Assembly: GCF_000142805.1 (NCBI RefSeq)
Contig: NC_013084.1
Coordinates: 310,001-374,000 of the forward strand
Reading direction: 5' to 3'
DNA from: Lachancea thermotolerans CBS 6340
Taxonomy: Eukaryota > Ascomycota > Saccharomycetes > Saccharomycetales > Saccharomycetaceae
DNA: 64,000 nucleotides
Shown: piece by piece, positions 59,508-64,000 of the stretch
Numbering within the stretch: position 1 is the first letter of the stretch
How the letters are laid out: the number at the start of each line of letters is the position of its first letter
Notes under the pieces: generated by a model
What the model was told of the DNA's origin: nothing
Databases searched by the model: none
What the model saw: the letters and a program-made list of their open reading frames with translations, nothing else
Position numbers and translations under genes: made by a program

Positions 59508-60734
59508 CTACCAAATGCGCCATTTTTTTGGCCAGCTGAACTGGGAGTTGCTTGTAGCCTGTGACTCGTTAGCTGCTTTCGCATTATTGTGTAGTACTTT
59601 CTGGCGTGAAAACTCATCCCGGTAAAGTCGGCTGATATCTGTTTCTTTCAAAACCCTTTGCAACTCCCTGTCGGCCTGAAGATAAAATTTTTGTGCTGGC
59701 AATGGGGCCTGAAGATTGTAAGATCTTAGAGAGTCGTTTAACTGTTTAATTCTGGAACCAATTTTTAGTGTGGACTTCCAATCGGAAAATACGGATTCTT
59801 TCACTGAATTCAGCTTGCCATGTTGGTTGAGTTCCGAATTGCTTGGGACCTCAGTTCGAAAGAATCCTCTTAAATTGAGAGCCGCTATCAATTCAGACTG
59901 AAACTTTCTTAGAAGGTCGTCCCTAAATACCATAATGTCTTTATTTACTGAGCCTTGTTTTTCGATCCACGGAGGGGAAATGTTTTGGCGAACCAGTATA
60001 TCATTAAGGTGATGTTCAGTGCGGTCAACATATGGTAGCGGCTGCGTTGAAGAGAGTTTTTGGCCGCGGATTTTTTTTACGGAATCAAATTCGCCCTTTT
60101 TCATACTTTCTTCGATCCTAACGTCTGCAATTGATTTCAATTTCTCAAATGAGCCTATCGGAGTGAACTTTTCAGCATACAAGACCCTAAACTCCGAAGC
60201 CTCTATATCATCTGATTTGTGCTCATCTTTATCGATCTTGTAATCAATTATTCGGTCTTGTGCAGTTTCAAGACGGAGTCTTGTTTTAACTGCCCTCCTC
60301 GCATATCGATTGGATTCCTTTGTAGCCTGAAAAGTCGAAGAAAACCCTAGATTGCGAGATGACCCAGAGGATCCTCCTTCATTTTTAACTCCATCCATTA
60401 TCATCCTCAGTGACGTGTCTGTATAATGTTCTTCCCCAGTCCAGGGACGAGATAAAGCAGTTTCACGAGACTCTTTGTTCACGAACCTCTTAAGCTTTGA
60501 CGCTTGTATTTGTGAACGGAAGCGGTCCTCATATTCCTTCCGCGGTAGCTCGTCGTAAAGCTTCTCGATTGACGGATTCTCTTTAACTACTCCCTTAATC
60601 AACCCGCAAAGGGCATCATTATCATCAGGTGCTGCTTCTTCTTTAAGTTGTGTCAGTCTTTGCTTCAAGTAACCCCAGTCACCTTGTGTGTTTTCAAAAC
60701 GATTCACCGTGGTGTTAAAGGCCCGCTTTATCAT
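59508..60734 (-). CDS. DUF1992 (DNAJC28-like) protein, probably mitochondrial
   Basis: 408 aa. The conserved domain (about residues 196-275) has the DUF1992 signature: ADVRIEESMKKGEFDSVKKI, then HHLNDILVRQNISPPWIEKQ and VFRDDLL. This domain is shared with DNAJC28 and with bacterial proteins of unknown role; no J domain is present here. The N-terminus from ATG 60734 (MIKRAFNTTVNRFENTQG) is basic and hydroxyl-rich, like a mitochondrial presequence. The frame upstream begins at a TTG just after a stop. The C-terminal part has helical, basic sequence. I do not recall an S. cerevisiae gene at this position between TYW1 and ALG2. Function unknown. Confidence 0.85.
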   Translation of the reverse strand: MIKRAFNTTVNRFENTQGDWGYLKQRLTQLKEEAAPDDNDALCGLIKGVVKENPSIEKLYDELPRKEYEDRFRSQIQASKLKRFVNKESRETALSRPWTGEEHYTDTSLRMIMDGVKNEGGSSGSSRNLGFSSTFQATKESNRYARRAVKTRLRLETAQDRIIDYKIDKDEHKSDDIEASEFRVLYAEKFTPIGSFEKLKSIADVRIEESMKKGEFDSVKKIRGQKLSSTQPLPYVDRTEHHLNDILVRQNISPPWIEKQGSVNKDIMVFRDDLLRKFQSELIAALNLRGFFRTEVPSNSELNQHGKLNSVKESVFSDWKSTLKIGSRIKQLNDSLRSYNLQAPLPAQKFYLQADRELQRVLKETDISRLYRDEFSRQKVLHNNAKAANESQATSNSQFSWPKKWRIW

Positions 60735-60822
60735 TGTTTGGCGATTTACATTTAGTTGTTCATCACTCAAGGCCGGCTAAAAAGTGAACAATATCTAATA
60801 TCTTTTTATTGTTCGTGCACTA

Positions 60823-62388
60823 ATGCAAGGAAAACAGGAAGCAATGAAACGGGGAAATAACGAGGGCTCGCTACCCAAACTCAATATCGCGTTCGTCCAT
60901 CCAGACTTAGGCATTGGTGGTGCTGAAAGGCTGGTGATCGATGCTGCTGTTGGGCTTCAGCAGCAGGGCCATGAGGTAGTTATTTACACTAGCCATTGCG
61001 ACAAGAATCATTGCTTTGAAGAAGTGAAAAGTGGAGAGATCAAAGTCGAAGTCTTCGGAGACTTTTTGCCTACAAACTTGGCAGGTAAACTCTTTATTAT
61101 GTTCGCAAACTTACGCCAACTCTATTTGACGACGAAACTAATGTCCAAAGGGAAAATACATCATCACGACTTATTTATTGTCGATCAGCTTTCAACCTGC
61201 GTACCTCTTCTCTCTGCGTTTGGGAATAGAAGCAGAGTCCTCTTCTATTGTCATTTTCCTGACCAACTGCTCGCACAAAGAACTAATCTGATCAAAAGTC
61301 TCTACCGGATTCCGTTTGATCTACTTGAGCAGCTAACAATGAACGCTGCGGATTGCATTGTGGTCAACTCAAACTTTACAAAATCCGTTTACAAGCGCAC
61401 ATTCCGTTTATTTTCTCAAAAGCCAAATGTTGTGCATCCTTGCGTAGGTTTAGAAACAGAACTTGTCCAAGACAAAGATTTCGCTCTCTACAAAAAGCTC
61501 TTTCCACCAAGTACTAGATTTTATCTCAGCGTTAATCGCTACGAGAGAAAGAAAAACATTGAACTGGCCATCAAGTCCTTTGCTCTGTCAACCGAAAGCA
61601 AGCGTAGTAATGTGAAGCTCGTCATCGCGGGCGGTTACGACGACAAGGTCTTAGAAAACAAGGAGTACCTGAAGGAGTTGCAAAATATTAGCAAAAATTC
61701 AAACCTTCCATATTTTACGCTGCATTACGCGCATTGGGACCAGCAGCTAAGCGATTCGGGTATTAGTGGTGCCACCGACGCAAAAGTTTTATTTTTGACC
61801 TCAATATCCTCATCTTTGAAAGACCAGTTGCTTCGCGAGACAGACCTTCTTTTGTATACCCCGTCATTCGAACATTTCGGGATTGTGCCTTTAGAGGCAA
61901 TGAAGCTGGGCAAACCAGTATTAGCAGTCAACAATGGGGGACCACTGGAAACAATAGTTTCTTTGATTCCAAATACGAATGAGAATAATTCTACAGGATG
62001 GCTGAGACCTTCAGATCCTAAGGAATGGGCTGATGCTATTGAAGAGTCTCGGGACTTTATAAAAGAAGTGGACAACATTTTCAAAAACAACGGCCCTGAG
62101 AGGGTCAAAAAGTTGTTCTCAAGAACAGCCATGACCAATCAATTTGAGAAAAACATTCAAGATATATCATGGAAAACTGACAAGAAAAGTTGGCTGGGTT
62201 ATATTATGTTTATTTCTTCGGTTCTCTCGGTGATTTTTCCAGCTGCATTGCTCATGGGGTGTAATTCTTTGAGCTTTTGTGTGCTAAACGCTACTTTGGT
62301 CATTCTTTTTCACTCTGTCCCAACTTTAATGTGTATAGTCAGTGCGGTTCTTCTGACGCGCTTGTTTGAAGTGTTGATCCAGAAATAG
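60823..62388 (+). CDS. ALG2: Alg2, mannosyltransferase of N-glycan precursor synthesis
   Basis: 521 aa, GT4 family. Adds the second and third mannoses to dolichol-PP-GlcNAc2Man on the cytosolic ER face. Motifs: HPDLGIGGAERLVIDAA near the start, HFPDQLLAQR, and the retaining EX7E motif in EHFGIVPLEAM (about residue 349) with NNGGPLETI. Hydrophobic segments at the C-terminus (about 455-515) match the membrane region of yeast Alg2. A second ATG at 60844 is an alternative start. It is the YGL065C orthologue, on the duplicate track beside MRH4 in S. cerevisiae but separated from it here by three YPL-track genes and the DUF1992 gene. Confidence 0.95.
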   Translation: MQGKQEAMKRGNNEGSLPKLNIAFVHPDLGIGGAERLVIDAAVGLQQQGHEVVIYTSHCDKNHCFEEVKSGEIKVEVFGDFLPTNLAGKLFIMFANLRQLYLTTKLMSKGKIHHHDLFIVDQLSTCVPLLSAFGNRSRVLFYCHFPDQLLAQRTNLIKSLYRIPFDLLEQLTMNAADCIVVNSNFTKSVYKRTFRLFSQKPNVVHPCVGLETELVQDKDFALYKKLFPPSTRFYLSVNRYERKKNIELAIKSFALSTESKRSNVKLVIAGGYDDKVLENKEYLKELQNISKNSNLPYFTLHYAHWDQQLSDSGISGATDAKVLFLTSISSSLKDQLLRETDLLLYTPSFEHFGIVPLEAMKLGKPVLAVNNGGPLETIVSLIPNTNENNSTGWLRPSDPKEWADAIEESRDFIKEVDNIFKNNGPERVKKLFSRTAMTNQFEKNIQDISWKTDKKSWLGYIMFISSVLSVIFPAALLMGCNSLSFCVLNATLVILFHSVPTLMCIVSAVLLTRLFEVLIQK

Positions 62389-62452
62389 TTCTAGCGCCAA
62401 GCGCCTCGAATAATACTTCATATTAATGATATTTGCGAAAAATCCTAATTAA

Positions 62453-62939
62453 TTAGCTTGCACCCCCGCTGTCATATTCAGCGTTACTTACCCTTGAATT
62501 GAGCTGTTGACCCGTGGTTTGATTGAGTGGGCTACTGTTGCTACGGCTGTTACTTGCCATATTGACGGGTGATCCCACACTTGAGGCAGTGCCATTAACC
62601 ATGCCTGTGTTTTGAGGCTTGGGGCCGCTTTGCATAAGCTTTGTTGCTGTTGCCAAGTGAAACGCAGCGGCCTCAAAACGCTGCTGCTGAACTTGCTGTT
62701 GTCGTAACCTCTGCTGCTGCTTTTGAATACCTTGAGGAGTTAAACCTGTTTCTAAATCACCCTGAGAAAGAGAAGTATAGTTTTTCGGTTGAACAAGTCC
62801 GTTCGAAAGTTGTTGGGATTGTGGGTGATTTTGATATTGCTGAGGGACGGGATTGAAGTGCTGCGTTTGACTACCCTGTCTACTTTGATTTTGAAGTTGC
62901 TGCTGCTGCTGTTGTTGTTGTTGCTGTTGCTGCTGGTGC

Positions 62940-63006
<67 letters not shown>

Positions 63007-64000
63007 GCTGCTGTGCAAGCATCTGAGCTTGCAACATACGTTGTTGCTGAAGCTTTTGCTTCTGCTGGGGTGTGAGATTATTGGGATTCATTTGATTAAT
63101 GAGTTGAGGTGTACGAATACGGAAGGTATAGTCAGTTGTTCTGTCGAGATCTATGCATCCGACTCGCGAGTGAATTGCGCCATATCCAGGGGCGCTAAAT
63201 CCTGGGCGGACTGAGAATGACGAGGCAAACATTTCTCGCATTCTGAAGTATTTGGTTCGGCTCCTTGACGATGCTAACACGTTAGTCTCCAATGGGAGTG
63301 GGAAAGACCTAGATACTCCATTTAAGACTTGAGTTGTCTCTTCCTCAGGAGTCAAGGTTGACATAGACCCATCTCCACTATGTACTGAATGACCTTGATT
63401 TGTGGAATTGGATTGCTGTCCTGGTTTCGCACGAAGTTTAGTATTATTGCCTGTCTTCAGCTGGTTTTTCTTTTGGTAGTGACTCAGTAAAACGTCAAAC
63501 GGTTCTGATCTCCCTTCGACGGCACGCTTAGTACCAACTGAGTGTGATTTACAGGTCAGGGAGCGGCCGCAATAGCCTCCCTCTGGAAGTTCTACACCGC
63601 ATTGCTTGTCAAAATCAATAAGATGCTTTTCAGTTGGGTTTCTTTGCTTGATTCGCCTCTTCGCCTTTGACGATGCGGGAGTTGCAGTTGTCTTGCGTTG
63701 TTTCTTGATAGCCGGGCTACTCTCAGGATCTGGATCATGCCCGAATGGAGTAGACCTTTTAGAATTCGAAGGGTTATTTTTTTTCTTGATTGATGACGAT
63801 GACATATCAACGGGTTGTTCTTGCTCTTCGACCTTAACGCTGTTTGGCAATGGATGTTCTGGGAGTCCTTTGCAGTACGTTTGTAGATGCTCAACAATTG
63901 CACTTAGGCTTACAGGCTTCCCACAGCCGTCGCAAATTCTATAGTCGAGGGGTTTGTCTAATGGGTTCTTGATGATACTGGCTGAATCGCGAAAGTAATC
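62453..64000 (-). CDS. SGF73: Sgf73, SAGA deubiquitinase-module subunit (5' end beyond window)
   Basis: Partial: 515 codons plus stop, open to the right edge. Sgf73 is the yeast ataxin-7 homologue that anchors Ubp8-Sgf11-Sus1 to SAGA. Reading in from the edge, the frame gives [20 protein letters not shown] followed by TYC, the Cys2-His-Cys finger of the N-terminal region. The SCA7 domain is [20 protein letters not shown], then a polyglutamine tract of 25 Q, one H and 13 Q. The visible frame upstream of a TTG at 63850 is real coding sequence, not leader. Order matches YGL066W next to ALG2. Confidence 0.94.
62897..63013 (-). repeat. CAA/CAG polyglutamine microsatellite in SGF73
   Basis: 39 codons reading 25 Gln, His, 13 Gln in the protein direction. 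The long run holds 22 consecutive CAA codons (TTG on the plus strand, 62942-63007), flanked by CAG codons. The purity suggests length instability between strains. Confidence 0.95.

Noticed and set aside
62789-63214. Poly-Leu plus-strand frame
   Set aside because: Antisense of the SGF73 polyglutamine tract (TTG codons).

Overview
The window looks like nuclear DNA of a budding yeast (Saccharomycetaceae) that split off before the whole-genome duplication. Genes are densely packed and mostly uninterrupted. The few introns are short, with GTATGT donors and TACTAAC-like branch sites. Gene order interleaves two S. cerevisiae tracks: YPL223C-YPL207W on one side, and YMR175W-YMR172W, YGL139W-YGL129C and YGL064C-YGL066W on the other. 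Each duplicated pair (SIP18/GRE1, FLC1/FLC3, RPL1A/B, PCL8/PCL10, ITC1/YPL216W, PUS1/PUS2) is one gene here. Lachancea would fit, but the genus is a guess. Orthology rests on remembered families and gene order, not on a search.

Region 1 (1-7.4 kb) is a stress and osmoregulation block: a SIP18/GRE1 hydrophilin, a very diverged gene in the PAI3 (proteinase A inhibitor) position, DDR48 and the regulator HOT1. The first 2.5 kb are strikingly GC-rich. SIP18 and DDR48 share a promoter unit in which a TATA box overlaps an AGGGG stress element.

Region 2 (7.4-26.3 kb) holds FMP40 (SelO AMPylator), a peroxisomal-type Lon protease that I do not know from S. cerevisiae, the flavin carrier FLC1/3, a YGL138C-like membrane protein, SEC27 (one intron), MRM2, RPL1, a PCL8/PCL10 cyclin and SAR1 (one intron).

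Region 3 (26.3-46 kb) holds BMS1, ITC1, CBP3, THI6, LEA1, SNT2, CEG1 and RSM23.

Region 4 (46-64 kb) holds PUS1, whose start is only recovered by a 68-nt intron, then NIP7, SRP72, MRH4, IPL1, RKM1, TYW1, a DUF1992 (DNAJC28-like) gene, ALG2 and SGF73 with a long polyglutamine tract, cut by the right edge. Recurrent themes are ribosome biogenesis and translation (BMS1, NIP7, RPL1, RKM1, PUS1, TYW1), mitochondrial gene expression (MRM2, MRH4, RSM23, CBP3), chromatin (ITC1, SNT2, SGF73) and the early secretory pathway (SEC27, SAR1, SRP72, ALG2). The ribosome-biogenesis genes BMS1 and NIP7 carry PAC and RRPE promoter elements.

No tRNA, rRNA, transposon, CRISPR array or centromere was recognised. 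The 1.27-kb gap between PUS1 and NIP7 and the BMS1-ITC1 gap hold signals that no annotated gene explains.
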